A DNA stretch of 38,447 nucleotides from Brevibacterium permense (GCF_013280495.1 NZ_JABSSX010000020.1:1-38447); one strand, 5' to 3'. Counted from the first letter of the stretch, positions 23,326 to 31,278 are shown. Made by a program: numbers and translations. The notes: generated by a model not told the origin, from the sequence alone.

Positions 23326-24510
23326 TCAGCCGTGCGGCCAGCCCGTGTAGCACTCGGCTAGGTAGCGGCGACCGTGGTCGGATTCGAGGATGGACCGGAG
23401 TTCGCCGAGGCTGCGCTTCGTTTCGAAGGCATCCTGAGTCGGGTCGGTGTGGAGCATCCGTGTCATCTGGTACGAGAAGTTCTGGGCCTTCCACACGCGT
23501 TTGGTCGCGGTCTGCGAGTAGCCGGCCAGCGCCTCGGCGTCGGAGTCCTTGAGTGCCGAAATGAGGGCCGGTGCGAGCACGGCGACGTCGGCGAAGGCGA
23601 GGTTGAGGCCCTTCGCTCCGGTCGGTGGGACGGTGTGGGCGCTGTCGCCGGCGAGGAACATCGAACCGTGCTGCATCGGCTCGGTCACGGCCGAGCGGAA
23701 GGGGAGCACGGTCTTGTCGAAGATCGGCCCGGTCTTGAGTTCGAAGCCGTCGGGGCCGTCGACGCGGGCCTGGAGTTCGGTCCAGATCCGATCGTCGGAC
23801 CATTCGGCGACGTCGGTGTCGGGGGAGGCCTGGAAGTACATTCGCTGGACGTTGTCGGAGCGCTGGGAGATGAGTGCGAAGCCGCGTTCGGAGCGGGAGT
23901 AGATGAGGACTTCGTGGCTGCGCGGGGCTTCACAGAGGATGCCGAACCAGGCGAACGGGTACTCGTGGAAGAAGCGCTGCCGGGTGCCGTCGGGGATCAT
24001 CGAGCGGCATGGTCCGCGGGAGCCGTCGGCGCCGACGACGTAGCGGGCGTCGATGCGCAGTTCGTCGCCGCCTTCAGTGGTGGCGGTGACCCATGGACGT
24101 TCGGTTTCGACATCGCCGAGGCAGGTGTCCGTGACCGAGTAATAGGTGGGGCGGCCGGTCCGTTCGCGGGCGGCGGAGAGGTCGACGAAGATCTCGTTCT
24201 GGGGGTAGAGCCAGACGGATTCGCCGACGAGCTCGGGGAATTCGAAGTGGTTCGAGTTGCCGTTGACTCGGATGTCGATGCCGTCGTGGCGGTGCCCGTC
24301 CGTGTGGACGCGGGATTCGACGCCTGCGGCTTCGAGCATGCGCACCGATCCTGCTTCGAGGATGCCGGCGCGGTGGGTGTGGGCGATGTCGTCGCGGCTG
24401 CGATTGTCGATGACGACGGACTCGATGCCTGCATTGTGCAGCAGGTGCGCGAGCATGAGCCCCGCTGGTCCGGCTCCGACGATTGCGACGTCTGTCTGAA
24501 GTTGCGCCAC
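23326..24510 (-). CDS. pobA: PobA: 4-hydroxybenzoate 3-monooxygenase
   Basis: A 394-residue flavin monooxygenase, equal in length to Pseudomonas PobA. The FAD fingerprint is GAGPAG (11-16), the second motif YVVGADGSRGPCRSM and the third FLAGDSAHTVPPTGAKGLN. The Tyr and Arg contacts of the substrate site are in the region of FISQRSD-like strands and PFRSAV. It hydroxylates 4-hydroxybenzoate to protocatechuate with NAD(P)H and O2. It is the first gene of the operon pobA-pcaH-pcaG-pcaB-pcaL. A copy of the 15-bp candidate operator is centred about 70 bases before its ATG. AAGGAGG precedes the start by a few bases. It is divergent from the YeeE/TusA pair. Confidence 0.95.
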   Translation of the reverse strand: MAQLQTDVAIVGAGPAGLMLAHLLHNAGIESVVIDNRSRDDIAHTHRAGILEAGSVRMLEAAGVESRVHTDGHRHDGIDIRVNGNSNHFEFPELVGESVWLYPQNEIFVDLSAARERTGRPTYYSVTDTCLGDVETERPWVTATTEGGDELRIDARYVVGADGSRGPCRSMIPDGTRQRFFHEYPFAWFGILCEAPRSHEVLIYSRSERGFALISQRSDNVQRMYFQASPDTDVAEWSDDRIWTELQARVDGPDGFELKTGPIFDKTVLPFRSAVTEPMQHGSMFLAGDSAHTVPPTGAKGLNLAFADVAVLAPALISALKDSDAEALAGYSQTATKRVWKAQNFSYQMTRMLHTDPTQDAFETKRSLGELRSILESDHGRRYLAECYTGWPHG

Positions 24511-24574
24511 TTTGGCCTCCTTGCCTGTCTCTTCTCAACAGTGTGCTCCCAGTCACGGACACGAAGCGATGGTG

Positions 24575-24591
24575 TTCTCAATGAATGGGAG
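24575..24591 (-). promoter_or_regulatory. Candidate IclR operator upstream of pobA
   Basis: TTCTCAATGAATGGGAG (17 bases) is identical to the sequence at 31304-31320 in front of the iclR-type gene. It lies 65-81 bases before the pobA ATG. The minus strand reads CATTGAGAA, so TTGAGA could serve as the -35, but no good -10 follows at 17-18 bases, consistent with an activator-dependent promoter. Confidence 0.6.
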
Positions 24592-24638
24592 AGAGGCGGT
24601 TCTGACGGTGTTCCCGCGGCTCTCCTCGTCGCTCTTGG

Positions 24639-24667
24639 TTGACTCGCTTCTGATTGTTGAGCAAAAT
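24639..24667 (+). promoter_or_regulatory. Promoter of the YeeE/TusA pair
   Basis: TTGACT (24639-24644), a 17-base spacer and CAAAAT (24662-24667) form a housekeeping-type promoter. The predicted start is near 24674, about 45 bases before the ATG of the YeeE/YedE gene. Confidence 0.6.
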
Positions 24668-24718
24668 GGACGGTCGTTGTGTTCGTCCGCGAACCTGCCG
24701 TGAACAGAAAGCAGCTCA

Positions 24719-25774
24719 ATGATCATCACCGGACTCATCGTCGGCCTCGTCCTCGGATTCGTCGTCCAGCGTGGACGTTTCTGTGTGACTGGCGCCTTCC
24801 GCGACCTCACGCTGACGGGGAACACACGCTGGTTCTCCGCCCTCATCGTGCTCATCGCCGTGCATTCCATCGGCCTGTTCCTGCTCAACAGCTTCGGAGT
24901 CATCACCCTCGAGGCCGCGCCGTTCCCGTGGCTGGCCTCGATCGTCGGCGGACTGATCTTCGGCTGGGCCATGGTCTACGCCGGCGGCTGCGCGACGGGC
25001 ACCTACTACCGTGCCGGTGAGGGACTCGTCGGCAGCTGGTTCGCCCTCATCTTCTACGCGCTCTTCTCCGCTGTCATGAAGCTCGGCCCGCTCGCCGGCT
25101 TCACCGAAGGCATTCGCGGGATCACCCTGGACAACGGCAGCCTGCAGGCGAGCACCGGCATCAGCCCCTGGGTCTTCGTCGCCATCATCGCGGCGATCGC
25201 CATCTGGCTGACCGTCCACCATGCCCGCAAACTCAAGACTCCGATGGCCACCCTGCCTCCGCGCAAAACAGGCCTGGCGCACCTGCTCACCGAGAAGCGC
25301 TGGAACCCATTCGCCACAGCCGTGGTCATCGGCATCATCGCCACGATCGCCTGGCCGCTCTCCGCTGCCACGGGCCGCAACTCGGGTCTGGGCATCACCA
25401 CCCCCTCGGCGAACCTCGTCGGATACCTCACCACCGGTGACACGCAGCTCGTCGACTGGGGTGTCATGCTCGTCATCGGCATCCTCGTCGGCTCCTTCAT
25501 CGCAGCCAAGGCCTCCGGTGAGTTCCGGGTCCGCGTGCCGGACAAGGGCACGATCATCAAGTCGATCATCGGCGGAATCGGCATGGGCGTCGGCGCGGCC
25601 ATCGCCGGCGGCTGCACCGTCGGCAACGCGATGGTCTCGACCGCACAGTTCGAATACCAGGGCTGGGTGTCGATGGTATTCATGATCGTCGGCGCCGGAA
25701 TCGCAGCCAAGGTCTCCATCAAACCGAAGAAGTCGCAGGCCGCAGCGCCCGCGGCGGAAAGCAGGACAGTATGA
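24719..25774 (+). CDS. YeeE/YedE-family sulfur (thiosulfate) transporter
   Basis: A 351-residue membrane protein with two YeeE/YedE halves and about nine hydrophobic segments. The three conserved cysteines that pass thiosulfate in TsuA-type proteins are present: RGRFCVTGAF, YAGGCATGTYYR and AIAGGCTVGNA. It overlaps the following TusA-like gene by 4 bases (ATGA), the usual pairing in which TusA receives sulfur from the imported compound. The C-terminal tail is Lys/Ala-rich and cytoplasmic. Import of thiosulfate or another reduced sulfur compound is inferred from the family. It has its own promoter and is divergent from pobA, so it is probably unrelated in function to the aromatic genes. Confidence 0.9.
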   Translation: MIITGLIVGLVLGFVVQRGRFCVTGAFRDLTLTGNTRWFSALIVLIAVHSIGLFLLNSFGVITLEAAPFPWLASIVGGLIFGWAMVYAGGCATGTYYRAGEGLVGSWFALIFYALFSAVMKLGPLAGFTEGIRGITLDNGSLQASTGISPWVFVAIIAAIAIWLTVHHARKLKTPMATLPPRKTGLAHLLTEKRWNPFATAVVIGIIATIAWPLSAATGRNSGLGITTPSANLVGYLTTGDTQLVDWGVMLVIGILVGSFIAAKASGEFRVRVPDKGTIIKSIIGGIGMGVGAAIAGGCTVGNAMVSTAQFEYQGWVSMVFMIVGAGIAAKVSIKPKKSQAAAPAAESRTV

Positions 25775-25995
25775 AGCAAGTACTCGAAACCGACGGCCAG
25801 GTCTGCCCCTTCCCCCTCGTGGAAGCCAAGGACGCGATGACCGGTCTGGAAGCCGGTGACGAACTCGTCATCAACTTCGACTGCACCCAGGCCACCGAGG
25901 CGATCCCGCAGTGGGCCGCCGAGAACGGCTACCCCGTCACCCACTTCGACCGGGTCACCGACGCCAGCTGGACCATCACCGTCCAGAAGGCCTGA
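25771..25995 (+). CDS. TusA-family sulfur carrier protein
   Basis: A 74-residue TusA/SirA-like protein with the defining motif DGQVCPFPLVEAK (Cys12 in CPxP), which carries a persulfide. The rest is the expected beta-alpha-beta-alpha fold. Start overlap with the YeeE/YedE gene (ATGA) shows coupled translation. It probably accepts sulfur from the transporter and passes it to biosynthetic or oxidation enzymes. It is not necessarily the tRNA-modifying TusA; the gene context suggests the transporter-linked subgroup. A G/C hairpin follows at 26014-26055. Confidence 0.93.
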   Translation: MKQVLETDGQVCPFPLVEAKDAMTGLEAGDELVINFDCTQATEAIPQWAAENGYPVTHFDRVTDASWTITVQKA

Positions 25996-26013
25996 ACCGG
26001 AGACGACCCCAAC

Positions 26014-26055
26014 CACATCGGCCGGCACAGCTGCAAAGCTGCGCCGGCCGATGTG
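26014..26055 (+). terminator. Hairpin after the YeeE/TusA pair
   Basis: The arms CACATCGGCCGGC (26014-26026) and GCCGGCCGATGTG (26043-26055) are perfectly complementary, and AGCTG/AGCT in the loop can also pair. There is no T-run, but a 13-bp stem right after the stop fits a terminator or mRNA 3'-end stabiliser. Confidence 0.65.
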
Positions 26056-26086
26056 CAATGTCAGTGTCGATGTCTAGACTCAAGAC

Positions 26087-26620
26087 ATGAAGATCACGGT
26101 TCTCGAAGGTGATATCACCGAGGTGGCCGTCGACGCGATCGTCAACGCCGCGAATTCCTCCCTGCTCGGTGGCGGCGGGGTCGACGGAGCCATCCACCGC
26201 GCGGCCGGTCCCGCGCTGCTCGAAGCCTGTCGCGAGGTCAGGCAGACCACCCATGTGCGCGGTCTGCCGCCGGGCCAGGCCGTGGCCACCTCTGCGGGGG
26301 AGCTGCCTGCCCGCTGGGTCATCCACACGGTCGGCCCGAATCGGAATGCGGGCGAGGCCGATCCTGAGATCCTCGAGTCCTGTTTCGAGTCGAGCCTCAA
26401 CCTCGCCGAGGAGCTCGGCGCCTCCTCGATCGCGTTCCCGGCGATCGGCGGCGGAGTCTACGGCTGGTCGCCCAGAGATGTCGCCGAGGCGGCTCACTCC
26501 GTCATCGTCGACGGACGATCGCGCGGGCGCTGGGAATCGATCGACGAGGTGCAGTTCGTTCTCTTCAGCGATCAGATGACGAGCGTGTTCTGCCAGGTCT
26601 TCGACCACGATCAGTGGTGA
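26087..26620 (+). CDS. Macro-domain ADP-ribose hydrolase
   Basis: A 177-residue single macro domain of the MacroD/YmdB type, which removes the acyl group from O-acetyl-ADP-ribose or ADP-ribose from acidic residues. Diagnostic blocks are GDITEVAVDAIVNAANSSL, LGGGGVDGAIHRAAGP (the catalytic Asp loop) and AFPAIGGGVYGWSP (the ribose/phosphate loop). TAGACT (26075-26080) ends 6 bases before the ATG and no ribosome site is seen, so the mRNA is probably leaderless. The VOC gene begins 4 bases after its stop and may be co-transcribed. No sirtuin or ADP-ribosyltransferase adjoins it. Confidence 0.92.
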   Translation: MKITVLEGDITEVAVDAIVNAANSSLLGGGGVDGAIHRAAGPALLEACREVRQTTHVRGLPPGQAVATSAGELPARWVIHTVGPNRNAGEADPEILESCFESSLNLAEELGASSIAFPAIGGGVYGWSPRDVAEAAHSVIVDGRSRGRWESIDEVQFVLFSDQMTSVFCQVFDHDQW

Positions 26621-26624
26621 TGCC

Positions 26625-26978
26625 ATGAAGGTCAACAGGGTCATTTCGGACATCGCGGTCGACGACCTCGACGCTGCGCGGGAGTTCTATGCGGGCTTCC
26701 TCGGGCTGAGCCGCGAGGAATTCAATCTCGGCTGGGTCGCACGCTTCACCTCTCCGGGTACCGGCGCCAGCGTGCAGGTGCTCACCGAGGATGAGACCGG
26801 GCAGACGAATCCCGTAGCTTCGGTGCTCGTCGAAGACGTCGACGCTCCTTTTGCCGAAGCCCAGGAGCAGGGCATCGAGATCGTCCACCCGCTCACCCGC
26901 GAGGAATGGGGAGTGCGGCGGTTCTTCGTCCGCGCACCCCCCGGTAACGTGTTCAATATTGTCGCGCACCCGGAGTGA
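26625..26978 (+). CDS. VOC-superfamily (glyoxalase-like) protein
   Basis: A 117-residue single vicinal-oxygen-chelate module pair. The N-terminus VISDIAVDDLDAAREFYAGFL is the classic first beta-alpha unit, and GVRRFFVRAPPGNVFNIVAHPE is the closing strand. The usual first-strand His ligand is replaced (Ser in ISDIAV), and no clear metal triad can be assembled, so it may be a binding or resistance-type VOC protein rather than an active glyoxalase. It starts 4 bases after the macro-domain gene and shares its transcript. Substrate unknown. Confidence 0.82.
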   Translation: MKVNRVISDIAVDDLDAAREFYAGFLGLSREEFNLGWVARFTSPGTGASVQVLTEDETGQTNPVASVLVEDVDAPFAEAQEQGIEIVHPLTREEWGVRRFFVRAPPGNVFNIVAHPE

Positions 26979-26996
26979 ACCCACGCGGGGCAGTGT

Positions 26997-27248
26997 TCAC
27001 GCTGCCCTGTCCCGCACTCTGCGTACGACCGCCAGCGCCAGTGCCGTGAGGGCACAACTGGCGGAGATGAGCAGCGGGATTCCGGAGATGATGGCCTCGA
27101 CGACGTATTCGGGACCTGTCTGCAGGACGGGGCCGACGATCTTGACGAGGAGGAATCCAAGGACTCCGATGAGGAGGAAGATTCTCGCTCTCGTGCGAAG
27201 AACCACGTGCAGGGGCTTCTGCTGCTGGGAGATCTGAGTTGTACTCAT
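26997..27248 (-). CDS. Small two-helix membrane protein
   Basis: An 83-residue protein of unknown function. A hydrophilic N-terminus (STTQISQQQKP) precedes the basic stretch RTRAR. Two hydrophobic segments follow (about 23-43 and 52-74), and a basic C-terminus RRVRDRAA. No family is recognised. The charge pattern puts the basic ends on the inner face. GGTGATCGACC just before the ATG gives a weak ribosome site. It is convergent with the VOC gene and lies downstream of the SDR gene, from which a terminator hairpin separates it. Confidence 0.65.
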   Translation of the reverse strand: MSTTQISQQQKPLHVVLRTRARIFLLIGVLGFLLVKIVGPVLQTGPEYVVEAIISGIPLLISASCALTALALAVVRRVRDRAA

Positions 27249-27372
27249 GGTCGATCACCTTGCGATTTCGTCCACGGTCCAAACCATTTGGGCTGTGCCT
27301 GCCACGCTACTCCTGAAAGCAGAGTGTGCGCTGGGGGATCTGATGGCACTCGGCTCGAGTCGTTCAACGAAA

Positions 27373-27403
27373 CGTGCCTGTTCAAAAAACTTGAACAGGC
27401 ACG
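27373..27403 (-). terminator. Terminator of the SDR gene
   Basis: A 13-bp perfect stem (CGTGCCTGTTCAA at 27373-27385, its complement at 27391-27403) with a 5-base loop. Read on the minus strand it is followed by TTTCGTT, 34 bases after the SDR stop. Confidence 0.82.
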
Positions 27404-27436
27404 AATTATTGAACACCCGATGAGGGCGCGGGGATG

Positions 27437-28195
27437 TCACACCGCGGTGTAGCCGCCGTCGATGAGGTAGTAGGCGCCGGTGACGAACGAAGCGTCATCG
27501 GAGAGCAGGAAGGACACGACCTTCGCGATCTCCTCCGGAGTGCCGAGGCGGCCGAGGGGGTGCTTGGCCTTCAGCCCTTCGATGGCCTCGGCGTCCAGGC
27601 TCGATTCGAGCAGGGGAGTCGTGATGTAGCCGGGGCCGACGGCGTTGATGCGCAAGCCTTCGGTGCCGTATTCAGCGGCGGCATTCTTCGTGATGCCGAC
27701 GACGCCGTGCTTGGCTGCGGTGTAGGCGCCGTTGTTGATGGCGGCGACCGTGCCGTGGACCGAAGCCATGTTGACGATCGCCGAGTCCTTCGCGCCGGAC
27801 TTGAGCATCGCCGGGATCTGGAAGCGCATTCCGTAGAGCACGCCATTGAGGTTGACGTCGATGACCTTGTCCCAGGAGTCGAGGTCGGTTTCGCCGACCG
27901 GGACCTGCTTGCCGCCGATGCCCGCGTTGTTCACGGCGAAGTTGAGTCCGCCGTAGGTGTCGACGGCGAACTTGACGACCTTCTCCGAGTCCTCCTTCGA
28001 GGACGTGTCCTGCTGGATTGCCGAGGCGGTGCCTCCGGCCTCGGTGACCTCACCGGCGACACGTTCGGCAGCCTCGAGATTGATGTCGGTGAGCACGACC
28101 TTCGCGCCCTTGGCTGCGAGGTCCTTGGAGATCGCTTCTCCGAGTCCGGATCCGCCTCCGGTGACGAGTGCAACTTTGCCGGTGAAATCTGCCAT
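27437..28195 (-). CDS. Short-chain dehydrogenase/reductase
   Basis: A 252-residue classical SDR. The cofactor motif is TGGGSGLGEAI, Asp of LTDINLEAA favours NAD, NNAGI is present, and the catalytic Ser, Tyr and Lys are in NMASVHG and AYTAAKHG. The C-terminus FVTGAYYLIDGGYTAV is canonical. Close relatives are annotated as 3-oxoacyl-ACP or alcohol dehydrogenases; the substrate cannot be read here. AGAAGG lies 8 bases before the ATG. It is a single-gene unit ending in a strong terminator, and divergent from the dihydrofolate-reductase-like gene with its unusual repeats. Confidence 0.9.
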   Translation of the reverse strand: MADFTGKVALVTGGGSGLGEAISKDLAAKGAKVVLTDINLEAAERVAGEVTEAGGTASAIQQDTSSKEDSEKVVKFAVDTYGGLNFAVNNAGIGGKQVPVGETDLDSWDKVIDVNLNGVLYGMRFQIPAMLKSGAKDSAIVNMASVHGTVAAINNGAYTAAKHGVVGITKNAAAEYGTEGLRINAVGPGYITTPLLESSLDAEAIEGLKAKHPLGRLGTPEEIAKVVSFLLSDDASFVTGAYYLIDGGYTAV

Positions 28196-28352
28196 GGTGT
28201 GACCTTCTCTCGCGAAAATCTGTGGGACCCCGCGGATGTGGCCCTCACCAGGTAAAACGACGATCGCGGTGCTGAAATTCCGTATGTTCCGTCACGTGCT
28301 GGGGTAGATGGTCGACGACTCGGAAAGCTTCACGCATTCGCGTCGGCGTGGT

Positions 28353-28398
28353 TCTATAAACTCTATAAACTTTATAAGCTCTATAAAGGTCTATAAAC
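28353..28398. repeat. Five 9-bp TCTATAAAC-type tandem repeats
   Basis: The units are TCTATAAAC (28353), TCTATAAAC (28362), TTTATAAGC (28371), TCTATAAAG (28380) and, after one extra G, TCTATAAAC (28390). This is a strikingly A/T-rich array in a high-GC background, 57-100 bases before the dihydrofolate-reductase-like ATG. Each unit contains a TATAAA/TTTATA core. It could be an iterated regulator site, a cluster of -10 elements or a variable-number repeat controlling expression. Confidence 0.85.
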
Positions 28399-28454
28399 GC
28401 AGAGATTTAGGAACCGAAATAGCTACGCCGATCACCGCAGCTCGAGGGGGAGCG

Positions 28455-29033
28455 ATGGGAAAAGTGGCATGGGGATTCACCGCCTCGATCGACGGGTTCA
28501 TCGCCGGGCCGGATCACGATATGTCGTGGCTATCGGCGTCCGAACCCAACGCCGAAGGCACCACCGAAGACATGGCCTCCAAAGTCGCCGTCATCATCTC
28601 CGGCCGCCGCGGCTACGACGCGGCCAAGGCGCAGGCCGATGAACGCGATGAGCTGACCTCCTCTGCGTATGGCGGTGCGTGGTCGGGGACGGAGATCATC
28701 CTCACTCATCGTCCCGAGGATTTGGCGGGAGACACCTCGGTGACGGCATTGAACTGCACCATCACCGAGGCGGTCGAACAGGCCCAGCAGACCGCCGGCG
28801 ACCGCGACATCCAGATCATCAGCGCCGATATCGCCCGGCAGGCACTCGAGGTCGACCTCATCGACGAACTCCAGGTCTACGTCGCCCCGGTTTTCCTCGG
28901 CGACGGAACACGGATCTTCGACGTGCCCGGTGGCCGCCGGGTCGACTGGGAGCTTGCGACGATCGATACAGCAAACGCCCGCAGCTTCGGCCGCACCTAC
29001 AGGCCCAAGCGACTCAGCCCTCCCGCCGACTGA
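28455..29033 (+). CDS. Dihydrofolate reductase-like protein (RibD C-terminal family)
   Basis: A 192-residue protein of the RibD C-terminal/dihydrofolate reductase-like superfamily, common in actinobacteria and distinct from FolA. Family features are TASIDGFIAGPDHDMSWL near the N-terminus, VIISGRRGYDA in the middle and EVDLIDELQVYVAPVFLGDG near the C-terminus. It probably binds NADPH, but the reaction is unknown. The ATG at 28455 is preferred because GAGGGGGAG lies just before it; the frame extends upstream through the A/T-rich repeats, which are unlikely to be coding. Its 3' end overlaps the convergent alarmone synthetase gene by 20 bases. Confidence 0.85.
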   Translation: MGKVAWGFTASIDGFIAGPDHDMSWLSASEPNAEGTTEDMASKVAVIISGRRGYDAAKAQADERDELTSSAYGGAWSGTEIILTHRPEDLAGDTSVTALNCTITEAVEQAQQTAGDRDIQIISADIARQALEVDLIDELQVYVAPVFLGDGTRIFDVPGGRRVDWELATIDTANARSFGRTYRPKRLSPPAD

Positions 29034-29763
29034 GGTCCCAAAGGATCCGCAGGGCCTCCTCGTCGAACTCCTCTCCGGAATCGACATCGACGGAACCCTC
29101 ACGAACCTCGGAATGGAGGCGTTCCATCTTCCGGTCGAGTTCGCTGGCCGCGTCGGCCGCCTCGGTGAGTTCGCCGACGAGACGATCGGGAACGTCGCCG
29201 TCGAATTTGTAGTGGATCTTGTGTTCGAGGCTCGCCCAGAAGTCCATCGGGATCGTGCGGATCTGCACCTCGCAGATGACCGGGGTCGGCCCGCTGCGGA
29301 GGAACACCGGAACCTCGAGGATCGCGTGCAGGCTCCGGTAGCCGTTGGGCTTCGGCTCTGCGATGTAGTCCTTGACCTCGACGAGGCGGACGTCGTTCTG
29401 CGCGATGAGCAGCTCGAGGACGTGGTAGGTGTCGGCGATGAAGCTGCAAGTGATGCGAATGCCCGCGATGTCGGTGATCTCGCGGCGGATGATCTCGGTG
29501 TCGAGCGGCAGGCCCCGACGATGGACCTTCTCCAACAGGCTCCGCGGCGACTTCACGCGAGAGGAGATGTGCTCGATCGGGTTGTAGCTGCGCGTGTGTA
29601 CGGACTCCTCGCGCAGGATCGAGATCTTCGTGAGCACCTCGTCGATGACGAAGCGGTGGTGCATGATCAGCTGCGAGAAATCCAGGCGCAGCTGACGGAT
29701 GCTCTCGATCTGCTGCGGTGTCAGGGCAGTCTCTGCTGGCGTCATCTCTCTCCCGATCTCCAT
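29014..29763 (-). CDS. Small alarmone synthetase (RelA/SpoT synthetase domain only)
   Basis: About 249 residues with only the GTP pyrophosphokinase synthetase domain, as in RelQ/YjbM-type enzymes that make (p)ppGpp or pGpp. Diagnostic blocks are SRVKSPRSLLEKV, REITDIAGIRITC, the G-loop region EPKPNGYRSLH and VICEVQIRTIPMDFWASLEHKIHYK. There is no HD hydrolase, TGS or ACT domain. The ATG at 29763 has GAGG 5 bases upstream and is also 9 bases after TACACT, so it may be nearly leaderless. An ATG at 29745 is also possible. The longer frame overlaps the divergent DUF2277 gene and is rejected. It is convergent with the dihydrofolate-reductase-like gene. Confidence 0.9.
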   Translation of the reverse strand: MEIGREMTPAETALTPQQIESIRQLRLDFSQLIMHHRFVIDEVLTKISILREESVHTRSYNPIEHISSRVKSPRSLLEKVHRRGLPLDTEIIRREITDIAGIRITCSFIADTYHVLELLIAQNDVRLVEVKDYIAEPKPNGYRSLHAILEVPVFLRSGPTPVICEVQIRTIPMDFWASLEHKIHYKFDGDVPDRLVGELTEAADAASELDRKMERLHSEVREGSVDVDSGEEFDEEALRILWDLSRREG

Positions 29764-29826
29764 TGTGGCCTCAGTGTATCGGCGGAACATCTGTTCTGCG
29801 TCAGTGCCGAGGAGTACCGTTTTGGC

Positions 29827-30090
29827 ATGTGCAGAAACATCAGAACACTCCATAATTTCGAACCAGCCGCCACCTCCGACGAAGTCCACGCCGCCGCCCT
29901 GCAGTACGTGCGCAAGATCGCCGGCACGACGAAGCCCTCGCAGGCCAATGCTGAGGCCTTCGACGCCGCTGTCGAGGAGATCGCCCACACCACCCAGCAC
30001 CTCCTCGATGCGCTCGTGACGAACGCACCGCCGAAGAATCGAGAGGAGGAAGCGGAGAAGCGACGAGCGAGATTCGCGGCCCGCGCATGA
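29827..30090 (+). CDS. DUF2277 family protein
   Basis: An 87-residue protein recognised by its N-terminus MCRNIRTLHNFEPAATSDEV, characteristic of DUF2277. It is all-helical with Ala/Glu-rich heptads and a basic tail (KNREEEAEKRRARFAARA). The function is unknown; Cys2 is conserved in the family as I recall it. TACCGT ends 6 bases before the ATG, suggesting a leaderless transcript. The DUF1304 gene overlaps its stop by 4 bases, so the two are translated together. It is divergent from the alarmone synthetase. Confidence 0.9.
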   Translation: MCRNIRTLHNFEPAATSDEVHAAALQYVRKIAGTTKPSQANAEAFDAAVEEIAHTTQHLLDALVTNAPPKNREEEAEKRRARFAARA

Positions 30091-30473
30091 CGATCGCCGG
30101 ACTCGTGCTCGCCGGCCTCGCCGCCGCCCTGCACGTCTTCATCTTCTACCTGGAATCCATCGCCTGGACGAGCCCACGTGCCCGCGCCACGTTCGGCACC
30201 ACCGAGACCGAGGCCGAGGCGACGAAATCCCTGGCCTTCAACCAAGGCTTCTACAACCTCTTCCTGGCCCTCGCTGTGTTCATCGGCCTCATCGTCTTCG
30301 GCGCAGGCTCTGCCGCGGTCGGACTCACCCTCGTCTTCGTCGGGACGGGATCGATGCTCGCCGCGGCACTGGTGCTCGCACTCTCAAGCCGTGAGCTGCT
30401 CGCCTCCGCGCTCAAGCAGGGCACACTGCCGCTGCTCGGTGTGCTCTGCCTGATCCTCGGTGTGCTGGTCTGA
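30087..30473 (+). CDS. DUF1304 family membrane protein
   Basis: A 128-residue integral membrane protein with four hydrophobic segments (about 4-24, 55-73, 76-99, 110-128). The family pattern LAALHVFIFYLESIAW plus NQGFYNLFLALAVFIGL identifies DUF1304. Its role is unknown. It starts inside the stop of the DUF2277 gene (ATGA) and shares its transcript. It ends 29 bases before the convergent IclR gene stop. Confidence 0.88.
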   Translation: MTIAGLVLAGLAAALHVFIFYLESIAWTSPRARATFGTTETEAEATKSLAFNQGFYNLFLALAVFIGLIVFGAGSAAVGLTLVFVGTGSMLAAALVLALSSRELLASALKQGTLPLLGVLCLILGVLV

Positions 30474-30502
30474 GCCGCGTGGCTTGCGCCGCGGCGATCC
30501 GG

Positions 30503-31273
30503 TCAGCCGGCGAATCGATGATCGGCCGTGAGGTCCTGCGTGATCCTCGCCGAGGCGGTCCGTAGGACCCGCATGATCGCGGGCACCCCTTTCCGGTGCT
30601 CCGAATCGATGACGACGCCGAGCCCGGCGATCGCGGCCCCGCCGGCGTCGAAGACAGGAACCGTGATGCCTGTCGTGCCCTCATCGATATGGCCGGAGAG
30701 CTCGGCGAAATGGTGAGAGCGGATGGAAGTGAACATCTTGCGCAGAGTTGCAGGATCCGTTGTCGTCTTCTCCGTGATAGCAGACAGCGGCCCCCGCAGA
30801 TACGCCTCACGCACATGTTTGGGCGCATAAGCCAAGAGCACGAGTCCACAGGACGACGCATGAGCCGGCAGTCGCCCGGCGGTCTTCGACCGGTGGATGA
30901 CCGCATTCGGCGCCGACATGCGCTCGATGATGAGCACCTCGCGTTCCCGCAGGATGCCCAACTGCGTGTTCTCACCGACGAACTCGTGCACACCCATCAT
31001 GTGCGGCCTGGCCACCGAAGCCAGATCGACGGCATCGGAGGCGCGGTTCGACAGCTCCCACATTCCGACTCCGATCCGGATGCGGCCGTTGGGGTCGCGT
31101 TGGAGCAGATCGTGACGCATCATCTCACCGATGAGTCGGTAGGCCGTCGACTTCGGCAGTTCGGCACGTTCGGCGATCTCGTCGGTGGCCAGGCTCTGAT
31201 GGTCCGGGTCGAAGGATGCGAGCACACGCACCAGTCGATCGATCATCGAGTCGCCGGAAGGAGAGTTCGCCAT
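30503..31273 (-). CDS. IclR-family transcriptional regulator
   Basis: A 256-residue regulator. The N-terminal winged helix-turn-helix (about 9-70) contains LATDEIAERAELPKSTAYRL, followed by the IclR ligand domain with PHMMGVHEFVGENTQLGIL and PVFDAGGAAIAGLGVVID. IclR regulators of the PcaR/PobR/PcaU group respond to aromatic acids. TTGAGA-18-TAGAAT precedes the gene, with TAGAAT 7 bases before the ATG, so the mRNA is leaderless. The TTGAGA lies inside the 17-bp motif shared with pobA, which suggests autoregulation and control of both the divergent aldehyde dehydrogenase block and the pob/pca operon. Confidence 0.92.
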   Translation of the reverse strand: MANSPSGDSMIDRLVRVLASFDPDHQSLATDEIAERAELPKSTAYRLIGEMMRHDLLQRDPNGRIRIGVGMWELSNRASDAVDLASVARPHMMGVHEFVGENTQLGILREREVLIIERMSAPNAVIHRSKTAGRLPAHASSCGLVLLAYAPKHVREAYLRGPLSAITEKTTTDPATLRKMFTSIRSHHFAELSGHIDEGTTGITVPVFDAGGAAIAGLGVVIDSEHRKGVPAIMRVLRTASARITQDLTADHRFAG

Positions 31274-31278
31274 GCCTC

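Noticed and set aside
23264..23803. N-terminal extension of PcaH to 454 residues
   Set aside because: The extra 180 residues overlap pobA in another frame and are Arg-rich; a good ribosome site supports the start at 23263.
28353..28398. CRISPR array interpretation of the 9-bp repeats
   Set aside because: The units are contiguous without spacers and far too short; no cas gene is in the window.
28308..28454. In-frame upstream extension of the dihydrofolate-reductase-like protein
   Set aside because: It would translate the TCTATAAAC repeats into a segment foreign to the family; the ribosome site and family N-terminus support 28455.
29764..30000. Long N-terminal extension of the alarmone synthetase
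   Set aside because: It overlaps the divergent DUF2277 gene on the other strand and adds Gly-rich sequence not seen in the family.
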